From BJHL01 sp040378885 (lineage in GTDB: Bacteria; Planctomycetota; Phycisphaerae; Phycisphaerales; UBA1924), in NCBI GenBank assembly GCA_046316615.1, contig JBKDAN010000034.1, forward strand, positions 62,001-126,000: a stretch of 64,000 nucleotides of DNA, given 5' to 3'. Under the pieces are notes generated by a model that worked only from the letters and a program-made list of their open reading frames with translations, had not been told where the DNA came from and did not search any database. Numbering within the stretch: position 1 is the first letter of the stretch; every line of letters begins with the position of its first letter. Shown one piece after another: positions 9,319-17,892 of the stretch. The translations under genes were made by a program, and so were the position numbers.

Positions 9319-9634
9319 GACAATTCCTCGGAAGCATGCAATCCTTGTCCGTCGCCTCATGCGGTCGTGACTTGTTCGGATTGCCCCACAGGATATCGGC
9401 GATTTCACGCGGCATGAGTGAGCAACGCCCGAGCTCTGAGGTGCAAAGCGGCGGTGGAGGAGTGATAGGGTTGTGCAAGGCGGCCGCAGTTGCCGCTTGC
9501 CTTTTTCGTGCGGGCCACTATGCTTCTCTCCCTGCTCTTTGGCAACTGGCTCTTCGGATCGCGAAGGTCACTCGTCGGGAGCGCTTGTCGACACGCGTTT
9601 TCAGACTGCTTCAGCAGACCGCAAAGGAACTCGC
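9319..9634. other. Intergenic region upstream of the ribosomal protein cluster
   Basis: Divergent gap of about 316 bp with no supported gene. It must hold the leading promoter of the S10-spc cluster; one candidate is listed separately. The rpsJ start has AAAGGAA 5-10 nt upstream. Confidence 0.5.
9497..9524 (+). promoter_or_regulatory. Candidate promoter for the ribosomal protein cluster
   Basis: TTGCCT (9497-9502) and TATGCT (9519-9524) with a 16-bp spacer, about 110 bp before rpsJ. Moderate consensus match only. Confidence 0.3.
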
Positions 9635-9949
9635 ATGAACGGTGGCAGCAACAAGATTCGCATCCGGATGGAAGCCTACGACCACATGGCCCTCGATGCT
9701 TCGGCGAAGGAAATCGTCGAGCACGCCAAGCGCACCAACGCCAAAGTCGCTGGTCCCGTGCCGCTGCCCACCCGCGTTGAGCGCTACACCGTGCTCCGCA
9801 GCCCGTTCATCGATAAGAAGAGCCGCGAACAGTTCGAAATCCGCACCCATAAGCGGATCATCGACATCATCGAACCCAACGCGCGCACCGTTGAAGCTCT
9901 CAACCGTCTCGTCGTTCCGGCGGGCGTGTTCGTCAAGATCAAGGCATAA
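9635..9949 (+). CDS. rpsJ: 30S ribosomal protein uS10
   Basis: A 104-aa protein with typical uS10 segments (KIRIRMEAYDH at the start, PLPTRVERYTVLRSPFIDKK mid-protein, THKRIIDI, and the C-terminal VPAGVFVKIK). It is part of the 30S head and of the NusB-S10 antitermination complex. It is the first gene of the cluster. ATG 9635 has a good SD and matches the family N-terminus; an open frame runs further upstream but lacks family similarity. Confidence 0.97.
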   Translation: MNGGSNKIRIRMEAYDHMALDASAKEIVEHAKRTNAKVAGPVPLPTRVERYTVLRSPFIDKKSREQFEIRTHKRIIDIIEPNARTVEALNRLVVPAGVFVKIKA

Positions 9950-9959
9950 GTAGGGATTG

Positions 9960-10062
9960 GGCATTGGGCACTAGGCACTAGTGACAATGCCCTTTGTTGT
10001 TTCTGGATCAAGCGTTTTCCGCAGTGCATTTCACTAGTGCCCAGTGCCTAGTGCCCAATGCC
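9960..10062. repeat. Inverted pair of GGCACTAG-word repeats between rpsJ and rplC
   Basis: The left arm (9960-9983) is built from GGCATTGGGCACTAGG plus CACTAGTG. The right arm (10032-10062) is its reverse complement with one extra 7-nt unit (CCCAGTG). The two could form a stem of about 24 bp with a 7-nt bulge and a 48-nt loop in the rpsJ-rplC mRNA. Similar words recur at 13279 and 31639. Confidence 0.75.
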
Positions 10063-10128
10063 TGCTCCACAGGACGATCAGGGTGCGAGCGTCGCTCGCC
10101 ACGCCGGATTCCGCGAAAGGACAGCAGC

Positions 10129-10821
10129 ATGTCGTTCCTCCTCATGGGCAAGAAGCTTGGTATGACCCGCGTGTACACCGACAAGGGTGTCAGCGTGCCG
10201 GTCACTGTCATTCACGTTGATGGCAACGTCGTCACGCAACTGCGTACGAAGGACAAGGACGGCTACAGCGCCGTGCAAGTCGGCTACGGCGCGATCGAAG
10301 CTCGCAACAGCACGATCCCCATGATCGGCCACGACTTCAAGGCCGGCAGCGACCCCAAGCGCCACCACCGCGAGTTCCGCGTCGACGACAAGGGCCTTGG
10401 CGAGTACACGCTGGGCCAGGCTCTCGACGTCACCAAGTTCGAAAAGATCGCCTTCGTTGACGTCATCGGCGTCAGCAAGGGTAAAGGCTTCGCCGGCGGT
10501 TTGAAGCGCCACCACTTCAAAGGTCTGTTCGCTTCGCACGGTACCGAACGTAAGCACCGCAGCCCCGGCTCGATCGGCGGCCTGTGCTCGAACCGTGGTT
10601 TCGGCGGCGGCCTGAAGAAGGGCAAGCGCATGGCTGGCCACATGGGTGCAGAACGCGTCACGACGCGCAGCATCGATGTCGTCCGCATCGACAAGGACAA
10701 GAACCTGCTCCTGGTCAAGGGCCCGGTCCCCGGCGCCACCAACGCCATGGTGCAGATCCGCCCCGCGGTTCGTTTGTACAAGACCAAGGGCAAGAAGCAG
10801 GTTGAACTGGCCAAGTCGTAA
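10129..10821 (+). CDS. rplC: 50S ribosomal protein uL3
   Basis: A 230-aa protein; GKKLGMTRVY at the N-terminus, KGKGFAGGLKRHHF and KGKRMAGHMGAERVT identify uL3, which nucleates 50S assembly near the peptidyl transferase centre. The ATG at 10129 has AAAGGA upstream; a second ATG at 10144 (MGKK) is a close alternative. It is followed by an unusually long gap before rplD. Confidence 0.97.
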   Translation: MSFLLMGKKLGMTRVYTDKGVSVPVTVIHVDGNVVTQLRTKDKDGYSAVQVGYGAIEARNSTIPMIGHDFKAGSDPKRHHREFRVDDKGLGEYTLGQALDVTKFEKIAFVDVIGVSKGKGFAGGLKRHHFKGLFASHGTERKHRSPGSIGGLCSNRGFGGGLKKGKRMAGHMGAERVTTRSIDVVRIDKDKNLLLVKGPVPGATNAMVQIRPAVRLYKTKGKKQVELAKS

Positions 10822-11307
10822 CGGGTGGAGCGGCTGGTCCCCAGCCGCGGCGAAGTCTGGCGGCGCCATTCGTCTCGCTTTGCCCCCAAAATCACCCAAC
10901 CGACTGGAAATCCTGTCGGTGCCTGCTAGTATCCTGACCCTGCGCTTCGCGGAGGGTCTGTTGGAACAACAGCGTCGGGCTGCGACTGAAAGCCCGGTGC
11001 GTTCGGAAGGTCGGCGTGAGTTTCTCCGGAAATTCGCACGAAACCGCCGGACAACGACAAGTTTTTCGTGTGCCCGAGCAGTCAGCGGGCACACTTGGAC
11101 GGCCGAGTTGAAGCCGATCCACCCCACGGCAAATGCCCCGCAAGGAGCAATCGCCGGGCAACCCAGAACGGCCGGGTTGGAATGGAGGTGTGACGGCTAA
11201 GCGAATGGTCGCTGCAAACGGGTACATGTGCCCGCATGCAGCGCAGGCGTCAAGACGAGGGTTTGACCAACGGCGTTGCCGTCGGCAAATTCCGGAAGGG
11301 TTTGAAG
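10822..11307 (+). other. 486-nt untranslated gap between rplC and rplD
   Basis: Most other gaps inside this cluster are under 130 nt. Right after the rplC stop there is a GC-rich hairpin (8-bp stem GCGGCTGG/CCAGCCGC, 10830-10848) without a T tract. A possible extended -10 (TG-C-TAGTAT, about 10925-10933) could start a separate rplD transcript. I see no credible small gene. In enterobacteria L4 regulates its own operon by binding an mRNA leader, so this could be a leader; that is inference. Confidence 0.5.
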
Positions 11308-12069
11308 ATGAAGGTCCCCGTCTACAACATGCAGGGCAAAGAAGTTGCCTCCATCGATATCGATGAAAAGTCTCTGGGTGGCGAAATCAACGCCGCTCTG
11401 ATCAAGCAGGCGTACGTCAAGTACCACGCCGGCACCCGGCAGGGCTCGTCCAAGACGAAGAACCGCCACGAGGTCGAGGGTTCGACCCGCAAGATTTACA
11501 AGCAAAAGGGCACCGGTAACGCCCGCCACGGCGACCGCAAGGCCAACCTTTTCAAGGGCGGCGGCCACGGCCACCACAAGCAGAAGACCCGCGAGGACTT
11601 CCGCCTGGACATGCCCAAGAAGATGCGCCGCAAGGCCAACCGCAACGCGCTGCTCGCCAAGCTGGTTGACAGCGAAGTTCGCGTCATCGAAAACTGGACC
11701 GGTCTGAAGGAAGTCAAGACCAAGGCGTTCGAGCAGTTCCTCGAGTCGCTGAAGATTGACCGCTCCGCGCTCGTGGCTCTGCCCATGGATGGCGCGTCGA
11801 GTAAGAACGCCATGCTGAGCGCTCGCAACATCGAGACGGTGCAGCTCTGCCGCATCGACCAGCTCACCGCGTTCAACATGCTCAACAACCGTTACCTGGT
11901 GGTGGCCAAGGCTGATCTGGAAGCCTGGCTGAAGGGTCCGACGAGCCAGACCGGGAAGGATGCCAAGACGGCCCCCATGGGCCGCGTGGCGACCGAAGAA
12001 AAGGCCGCTCCTGCGAAGAAGGCCGCCAAGCCCGCCACGAAGGCCGCGAGCAAAGCCGCGAGCAAGTAA
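11308..12069 (+). CDS. rplD: 50S ribosomal protein uL4
   Basis: A 253-aa protein with the uL4 core (KVPVYNMQGKEV, the extended loop around KQKGTGNARHGDRKANLFKGGG, and a C-terminal domain with NNRYLVVAKADLEAW). About 40 extra C-terminal residues form an Ala/Lys-rich tail (AAPAKKAAKPATKAASK). The ATG at 11308 has GGAAGGG about 8 nt upstream; a longer frame from 11236 lacks family similarity. Confidence 0.97.
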   Translation: MKVPVYNMQGKEVASIDIDEKSLGGEINAALIKQAYVKYHAGTRQGSSKTKNRHEVEGSTRKIYKQKGTGNARHGDRKANLFKGGGHGHHKQKTREDFRLDMPKKMRRKANRNALLAKLVDSEVRVIENWTGLKEVKTKAFEQFLESLKIDRSALVALPMDGASSKNAMLSARNIETVQLCRIDQLTAFNMLNNRYLVVAKADLEAWLKGPTSQTGKDAKTAPMGRVATEEKAAPAKKAAKPATKAASKAASK

Positions 12070-12093
12070 GCACGACGCAGAAGGAGCACACCC

Positions 12094-12384
12094 ATGCCAG
12101 CCAACGTTGAAGCAACCTACATCATCAAGCGTCCTCTGCTGAGCGAAAAGAGCACCTACGCCCAGAGCGAGCAGAAGCGCTACACCTTTGCGGTCGACCC
12201 CCGTGCGACCAAGACGGAAATCAAGAACGCGATCGAGAAGCTCTACAAGGTGCGCGTCACCGGGATCAACACGATCCGCGAGAAGCACAAGAGCAAGCAG
12301 ATCAAGTTCGGCCTCATGATCCCCGCCGAAACCAAGAAGGCGATCGTCAAGCTCCACAAGGACGACACCATCGAGCTGTTCTAA
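12094..12384 (+). CDS. rplW: 50S ribosomal protein uL23
   Basis: A 96-aa protein; IIKRPLLSEKST, YTFAVDPRATKTEIKNAIEKLY and VRVTGINT are the conserved uL23 blocks. It sits at the polypeptide exit tunnel and docks SRP and trigger factor. SD AGAAGGAG precedes the ATG. It starts 24 bp after rplD. Confidence 0.97.
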   Translation: MPANVEATYIIKRPLLSEKSTYAQSEQKRYTFAVDPRATKTEIKNAIEKLYKVRVTGINTIREKHKSKQIKFGLMIPAETKKAIVKLHKDDTIELF

Positions 12385-12414
12385 GCAAGCAGGTCTCTTT
12401 CAGGAAACTTTCAA

Positions 12415-13272
12415 ATGCCGATTCGCATTTACAAGAAGACCACTGCTGGCCGCCGCAACGCGTCGGTGAACATGCACGTGGAAGTGACAAAGTTCAAGCC
12501 CGAAGGCAGCCTGCTGAGCCCCCGTCCCAAGAACGGCGGCCGCAACAACACGGGCATCGTCGTGTCGCGTGGTCGCGGCGGCGGTGCCAAGAAGCAGTAC
12601 CGCATGGTTGACTTCAAGCGTCGCGATCGCGATGGCATCGAAGCGACCGTGACCGCCATCGAGTACGATCCCAACCGTGGTGCGCACATCGCGCTGCTGA
12701 CGTACAAGGACGGCGTGAAGCGTTACATCATCTCCCCGCTCAACATCAAGGTCGGTCAGACCGTGATCAGCGGCAGCGATGGTCCGCTCGAGCCTTCCAT
12801 CGGCAACTGCATGAAGCTCCGCTATATCCCGACCGGTCTCGACGTGCACTGCGTCGAGCTGCTGCCGGGCCAGGGCGCCAAGCTCTGCCGCGGCGCGGGC
12901 AACTACGCCAAGCTCAGCAACCGTGAAGATGACTACGCCACGTTGATTCTCCCCAGCGGCGAAGTTCGTCGCGTGCACCTCGACTGCCGCGCAACCATCG
13001 GCCAGGTCGGCAATGGCGATCACCGCCTGCGGATGCTGGGTAAGGCCGGCAAGATGCGTCTGCTGGGTCGTCGCCCGATCACCCGCGGCGTCGCCAAGAG
13101 CCACCACGCTCACCCGTTGGGCGGTGGTAGCGGTCGCAGCAAGGGTAACCGTCCGCCGGTCGGTCCCACGGGCGTGGGCGCGAAGGGTGGCAACACTCGC
13201 AACCCGCGCAAGGCAAGCGCACGCCTCATCATCCGTCGTCGTACCAGCACGCGTTACGGGCAGAAGAAGTAA
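12415..13272 (+). CDS. rplB: 50S ribosomal protein uL2
   Basis: A 285-aa protein of normal length. GRNNTGIVVSRGRGGGAKKQYR near residue 42, the central SH3-like domain and the C-terminal KSHHAHPLGGGSGRSKG loop near the peptidyl transferase centre are clear. It starts 30 bp after rplW. Confidence 0.98.
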   Translation: MPIRIYKKTTAGRRNASVNMHVEVTKFKPEGSLLSPRPKNGGRNNTGIVVSRGRGGGAKKQYRMVDFKRRDRDGIEATVTAIEYDPNRGAHIALLTYKDGVKRYIISPLNIKVGQTVISGSDGPLEPSIGNCMKLRYIPTGLDVHCVELLPGQGAKLCRGAGNYAKLSNREDDYATLILPSGEVRRVHLDCRATIGQVGNGDHRLRMLGKAGKMRLLGRRPITRGVAKSHHAHPLGGGSGRSKGNRPPVGPTGVGAKGGNTRNPRKASARLIIRRRTSTRYGQKK

Positions 13273-13278
13273 GCATCA

Positions 13279-13323
13279 GGCACTAGGGACTAGGCACTAG
13301 AGATTGGGCATTAGGCACTAGTG
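13279..13323 (+). repeat. GGCACTAG-word repeat between rplB and rpsS
   Basis: Iterated short words: GGCACTAGGGACTAGGCACT, then an ATTGGGCATTAGGCACTAG stretch ending in CACTAGTG. It is the direct-orientation relative of the repeat at 9960-10062 and shares its first 16 bases with the one at 31639. Confidence 0.75.
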
Positions 13324-13336
13324 AGAGGAAATTGAA

Positions 13337-13633
13337 ATGGGTCGTAGCCTCAAGAAAGGTCCGTTCGTTGATGAGAAGCTCTACCGCAAGGTGGAAAAGC
13401 TCAACAGCGCTCGCAAGAAGGAAGCCATCAAGACGTGGGCCCGTGCATGCACGATCGTCCCCGAATTCGTTGGCCACACCTTCAAGGTGCACAATGGCAA
13501 CAAGTTCCTCGACGTGTTCGTGACCGAAGACATGGTCGGTCACAAGCTTGGCGAGTTCAGCATCAGCCGCACCTTCCGCGGTCACACGAACAAGAAGGAA
13601 GGCGTCGACGCCGCTGGCGGCGCGAAGGCCTGA
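13337..13633 (+). CDS. rpsS: 30S ribosomal protein uS19
   Basis: A 98-aa protein; MGRSLKKGPFVDEKL, WARACTIVPEFVGHTFKVHNG and GHKLGEFSISRTFRGH are uS19 signatures. It binds 16S rRNA in the head with uS13. A GAGAGGAAATTGAA segment upstream supplies the SD. Confidence 0.97.
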   Translation: MGRSLKKGPFVDEKLYRKVEKLNSARKKEAIKTWARACTIVPEFVGHTFKVHNGNKFLDVFVTEDMVGHKLGEFSISRTFRGHTNKKEGVDAAGGAKA

Positions 13634-13716
13634 GCATCGGACCTGATGCGAAGGTGAACGAAGTTTTCTCCAGGCCCGCCCGGACAGCCGGCGTGCCATG
13701 AAAGAAGGACAGAGCC

Positions 13717-14268
13717 GTGAGGATTCAAGGTAAGAAACTCAGCGCCGCGATGCAGAAGAAAGGCCTTAGCGCCGACCAGTTGGCCCAAGCCCTGGCCGAG
13801 CCCGGCTTTGGCGTCTCCGACGCGCTCCGCGCCGTGAACAACTGGACTGCCGGGCGCGATCACCCTCGCTGCAAGGCCAAGAACATCCGCAAGATCGCCG
13901 AGCTCCTGAGCGTCCGCACTGCGGATATCAGCAAGTTCACCAGCGAGTACAACAACCACCGCGGCAGCCCCCGCAAGGCCAAGCTGCTCATCGACCTGAT
14001 CCGCGGCAAGAGCGTGACGGAAGCGGAAAACCTGCTCACCTTCACGCAGAAGCGCGCGGGTGCCAACATCAAGCGTGCTCTGCTCGCCGCCCGCACCGAG
14101 GCTGAACTGGCCGACGCCGACACCGGCGCGCTGGTCGTCACGGAAGCAACGGTCGATCAGGGCCCGGTCATGAAGCGCTTCCAGCCCAAGGACCGCGGCC
14201 GCGCTCACAGCATTCACAAGTTCTTCAGCCACATCACGGTGAGCCTCGAGGAGAAGGCGGCGAACTAA
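13717..14268 (+). CDS. rplV: 50S ribosomal protein uL22 with N-terminal helix-turn-helix domain
   Basis: A 183-aa protein against about 110 for typical uL22. Residues ~73-183 are a normal uL22: SPRKAKLLIDLIRGKSV, the beta-hairpin region ending VTEATVDQGPVMKRFQPKDRGRAHSI, and HITVSLEE. Residues ~6-68 look like a lambda-repressor/XRE-type helix-turn-helix: MQKKGLSADQLAQALAE, a second helix pair near AVNNWTAGRDHP, then KNIRKIAELLSVRTADIS. The single open frame runs from GTG 13717 (AAGGA upstream) into the uL22 part without interruption, and no internal start with a good SD was seen before the uL22 core. It lies between rpsS and rpsC as usual. The extension might bind DNA or RNA (for example for autoregulation) or be a structural rRNA-binding add-on; its function is unknown. 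Confidence 0.93.
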   Translation: MRIQGKKLSAAMQKKGLSADQLAQALAEPGFGVSDALRAVNNWTAGRDHPRCKAKNIRKIAELLSVRTADISKFTSEYNNHRGSPRKAKLLIDLIRGKSVTEAENLLTFTQKRAGANIKRALLAARTEAELADADTGALVVTEATVDQGPVMKRFQPKDRGRAHSIHKFFSHITVSLEEKAAN

Positions 14269-14286
14269 CCGCCGAGGAAACCAACC

Positions 14287-14988
14287 ATGGGACAAAAGAC
14301 ACATCCATTCGGCCTCCGTCTCGGCATCACCGAAGCCCACAAGAGCCGCTGGTACGCGCCCAAGGCCCTGTACGGCGAACTCCTGGTCGAAGACCAGAAG
14401 ATTCGCGGCTGGCTCGACAAGCGCCTCAACCGCCGTCCTCCAAACGCCGCCGTGAGCGACATCGCCATCGAGCGCACGCGTGAAGAGCTCAAGATCATCA
14501 TCAAGACGGCTCGCCCCGGCTTGGTCATCGGTCCCAAGGGCGCCGAAGTCGAGCGCATGACCGAAGAGCTGCAGTACATGACGGGCCGCAAGGTCGCAAT
14601 CTCCATCATCGAAGTGAAGAACGCCGATATGGATGCGAAGCTCGTGGCCGAAGCCGTCGCTGAGCAGCTCATGAAGCGCGCCAGCTACCGCCGCGTCGGC
14701 AAGATGAAGGTCGATGCCGCGATGGCCGCTGGCGCCAAGGGCTGCAAGATCCGCATGGGCGGTCGTCTGGGTGGTGCTGAAATCGCCCGCGTGCTCGAAG
14801 TCAAGCAAGGTTCGCTGCCCCTCAGCACGCTCCAGGCTCACGTCGAATACGCCACCGCCGAAGCGATCACCACCTACGGCGTCATTGGCGTCAAGGTGTG
14901 GATCTACAAGGGCATGTACGGCACCGAGCGCACGGAAGAAGAAACCAACGCCGCAGGTGGCCGGGCTCGTGCTCGCGGTCGCAAGTAA
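14287..14988 (+). CDS. rpsC: 30S ribosomal protein uS3
   Basis: A 233-aa protein; MGQKTHPFGLRLGI, a KH domain with VIGPKGAEVERM, and GAKGCKIRMGGRLGGAEIAR are clear. It forms part of the mRNA entry channel. A short Ala/Arg-rich tail ends the protein. It starts 18 bp after rplV. The 107-bp gap after it contains iterated AAGCAAGCGAGC words. Confidence 0.98.
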   Translation: MGQKTHPFGLRLGITEAHKSRWYAPKALYGELLVEDQKIRGWLDKRLNRRPPNAAVSDIAIERTREELKIIIKTARPGLVIGPKGAEVERMTEELQYMTGRKVAISIIEVKNADMDAKLVAEAVAEQLMKRASYRRVGKMKVDAAMAAGAKGCKIRMGGRLGGAEIARVLEVKQGSLPLSTLQAHVEYATAEAITTYGVIGVKVWIYKGMYGTERTEEETNAAGGRARARGRK

Positions 14989-15095
14989 ACAAGCAAGCGA
15001 GCGAGCCAACCGGCAAGCAAGCGAGCAAGGTTCAGTCGGTTCAGGAAGAAGATTCACCGGCCTGCCAAGGCAGCGTCGGATTCGGAGTGTGAGTC

Positions 15096-15515
<420 letters not shown>

Positions 15516-15596
15516 TGCACCGTTTGCTGTAAGTGTTTCAAGTCACAACCCGCACGCGGCCTCCCGCACGCGGCAGATGAATGAAGGATGGAAGCC

Positions 15597-15797
15597 ATGA
15601 CCGGCGCAGAAGTTCGAGCGATGAAGGATGAAGAGTTGAAGTTGACAGTCGCGAAACTGCGCTCGCAACTCTTCGAGATGCGCACCAAGCGCGTCACCGA
15701 GACCGTGACCGACACCGCCCAGTTCGGCAAGGTGCGCAAGGACATCGCCCGCCTGCTGACCGAGCAGACGGCCCGCAGCAAGAAGGCTTCCAAGTAA
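15597..15797 (+). CDS. rpmC: 50S ribosomal protein uL29
   Basis: A 66-aa protein; VRAMKDEELKLTVAKLRSQLFEMRTKRVT and KVRKDIARLLTEQ are the two helices of uL29. The start at 15597 is preferred over ATG 15588 because GAAGG lies about 9 nt upstream of it but touches the earlier ATG. It sits near the exit tunnel with uL23. Confidence 0.93.
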   Translation: MTGAEVRAMKDEELKLTVAKLRSQLFEMRTKRVTETVTDTAQFGKVRKDIARLLTEQTARSKKASK

Positions 15798-15839
15798 GTC
15801 GTGTTGAGCACCGCACAGAAAGAAGACTGAGGACTGAAT

Positions 15840-16190
15840 ATGCCCACCAAGCCTGCCGCCAGCACGAAGAAGCCCGCCGCCAAGCCCGCGGCCGCCCCCG
15901 CCGACATCAACGGCACCAAGATCGGTGTCGTCGAGAGCGACAAGCGCGCCCAGACGCGCACGGTGGTGGTGAACTACCAAAGCAAGCACCCCAAGTACGG
16001 CAAGTACATCGCTCAGCGCACCGTGCTGCAGATTCACGACGAGAAGAACGAAGCCCGCAACGGCGACATCGTCGAAGTCGCGCCCTGCCGCCCCATCAGC
16101 AAGAGCAAGACCTGGCGTCTGGTCCGGATCGTCGAGCGTCGCAGCGAACTCGCCGCGGCTCTCAAGAGCGCCAAGGAACTCGCTCAGTAA
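15840..16190 (+). CDS. rpsQ: 30S ribosomal protein uS17 with Ala/Pro/Lys-rich N-terminal tail
   Basis: A 116-aa protein against the usual ~85. The first ~22 residues are Lys/Ala/Pro-rich (TKKPAAKPAAAPAD). The OB-fold core follows (IGVVESDKRAQTRTVVV, HPKYGKYI, NEARNGDIVEVAPCRPISKSKTWRL). GAGGA lies upstream of ATG 15840. Confidence 0.96.
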   Translation: MPTKPAASTKKPAAKPAAAPADINGTKIGVVESDKRAQTRTVVVNYQSKHPKYGKYIAQRTVLQIHDEKNEARNGDIVEVAPCRPISKSKTWRLVRIVERRSELAAALKSAKELAQ

Positions 16191-16277
16191 GTTGGAACGT
16201 TGGAACTGTCACTCGATTCACCCGATTCACCCGTCACGGCCCCTTTCATTCCGTGACGTCTCGCAAGGACTTTCGTC

Positions 16278-16664
16278 ATGCTGCAACAAGAAACACGATG
16301 CGTGGTGGCGGACAACAGCGGCGCGAAGATCGCGTACGTGATCCGCGTCTACGGCGGCACGACCGGCAGCGGCAAGTTCACGCGGCGCATCGCCGGCGTG
16401 GGCGACCGCGTGTTCGTGTCGATCAAGCAGGCCCAGCCCGGCGCCGATGTGAAGCCCGGTGACAAGAGCAAGGCTGTGGTCGTCCGCACAACCAAGTCCA
16501 CGCGTCGCGCCGACGGCAGCTATGTCAAGTTCGACAGCAACGCCGTGGTGCTCATTCAGGACGATGGCAATCCCAAGGGCACGCGCATCTTCGGGCCCGT
16601 CGCCCGCGAATTGCGCGACAAGAACTACATGAAGATCGTCTCCCTCGCCAGCGAAGTGGTGTAA
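16278..16664 (+). CDS. rplN: 50S ribosomal protein uL14
   Basis: A 128-aa protein; LQQETRCVVADNSGAKIAYVIRV and NPKGTRIFGPVARELRDKNYMKIVSLASEV are standard uL14 blocks. It forms intersubunit bridges and is the docking site of RsfS. Slightly longer than the common 122 aa because of an insertion near residues 88-95. Confidence 0.97.
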   Translation: MLQQETRCVVADNSGAKIAYVIRVYGGTTGSGKFTRRIAGVGDRVFVSIKQAQPGADVKPGDKSKAVVVRTTKSTRRADGSYVKFDSNAVVLIQDDGNPKGTRIFGPVARELRDKNYMKIVSLASEVV

Positions 16665-16734
16665 GAGAGAAGCGAGCACGCGAACATTGGAGTGGGGGAC
16701 GACCCCGGCTCAAGAAAGAAGAAGGAAGTAAGCA

Positions 16735-17091
16735 ATGCCACGCCACGTACGCAAAGGCGATCAAGTGATGGTGACCAGCGGCGACCACAAGGGCGCCATC
16801 GGCGAAGTCATGCTCGTCGATACCAAGCACGACCGCGTGATCATCAAGGGTGTGAACCTGGTGACCAAGCACGTCAAGCCCACGCGCCTCAACCCGCAGG
16901 GCTCCATCATCACCAAGGAAGCTCCCCTGCACATCAGCAAGGTCAGCCCCGTGGTCGATGGCAAGCCGGTTCGTATCGGCTTCCGCTCCGAGAAGGACGG
17001 CACCAAGGTGCGCGTCGCTCGCCACAAGGGCAAGGAAGTCGGCGTCCTCAACAAGTTGTTCGAGGCCGGCAAGAAGAAGTCCAAGAAGTAA
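16735..17091 (+). CDS. rplX: 50S ribosomal protein uL24
   Basis: A 118-aa protein with the KOW motif at the N-terminus (KGDQVMVTSGDHKGAIGEVMLVD), followed by VIIKGVNLVTKHVKP and GSIITKEAPLHISKV. It is an assembly initiator that binds 23S rRNA. Confidence 0.97.
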   Translation: MPRHVRKGDQVMVTSGDHKGAIGEVMLVDTKHDRVIIKGVNLVTKHVKPTRLNPQGSIITKEAPLHISKVSPVVDGKPVRIGFRSEKDGTKVRVARHKGKEVGVLNKLFEAGKKKSKK

Positions 17092-17155
17092 ATCGTTCCG
17101 CGATTCATGATCTTTCCGGCGTGACACAACGCCGAGACGAGTAAGGCAGACGACT

Positions 17156-17836
17156 ATGGCAAGCGAGAAAGAAAACAAGCGGCCCGCTCCCAAGGACTCC
17201 GGCAAGAAGTCTGGCGGTTCTGGCAAGAAGGTCGACGCGGCGGTCGTCGCTGCGGCTGAACAGCCCGCGAAGGAACCCCCTCGCCTCAAGGTGAAGTACG
17301 ACGATGTCGTGCGCAAGGGTGTCGCGGACAAGTTCGGCATCACCAATCGCCTCGCGCAGCCCAAGCTCGAGAAGATCGTGGTGAACGTGAACATGGGTCG
17401 CCACCTCGAAGGCACCAAGATCCCGGCTGACAAGAAGCAGACGATCATCGACACGGTCACGAAGGTCACGGGTCAGAAGCCCGTGGTCGTCAAGGCCAAG
17501 AAGAGCGTCAGCAACTTCAAGCTGCGTGCAGGCTTCGAGAGCAGCGTGGTCGTCACGATGCGCCGCGAACGCATGTGGAACTTCCTTGACCGTCTGATCA
17601 ACCTCACGACGCCCCGTATCAAGGACTTCCGCGGCGTGCCCGACAAGGCCTTTGACCGTCAGGGCAACTACTCGTTCGGTCTGACCGAGCAGGGCGTGTT
17701 CCCCGAAATCAATATGGCCGACGTGACCTTCACGCACGGCATGCACATCAACTTCGTCTTCCGCAACAGCAAGCCCGAACTCAGCCGCTACGTGCTGCAG
17801 GAGCTGGGCATGCCCTTCACGAAGAACGAGAAGTAA
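17156..17836 (+). CDS. rplE: 50S ribosomal protein uL5 with N-terminal extension
   Basis: A 226-aa protein against about 180. The first ~42 residues are a Lys/Gly/Ala-rich extension (RPAPKDSGKKSGGSGKK). The core is normal: PKLEKIVVNVNMG, TGQKPVVVKAKKSVSNFKLR, NFLDRLINLTTPRIKDFRG and NYSFGLTEQGVFPEI. It binds 5S rRNA. Confidence 0.97.
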   Translation: MASEKENKRPAPKDSGKKSGGSGKKVDAAVVAAAEQPAKEPPRLKVKYDDVVRKGVADKFGITNRLAQPKLEKIVVNVNMGRHLEGTKIPADKKQTIIDTVTKVTGQKPVVVKAKKSVSNFKLRAGFESSVVVTMRRERMWNFLDRLINLTTPRIKDFRGVPDKAFDRQGNYSFGLTEQGVFPEINMADVTFTHGMHINFVFRNSKPELSRYVLQELGMPFTKNEK

Positions 17837-17892
17837 ACCACGACACGAGACACTGACCCGCACCTGCGGAACTGAGTACCAGGAAACGAACC

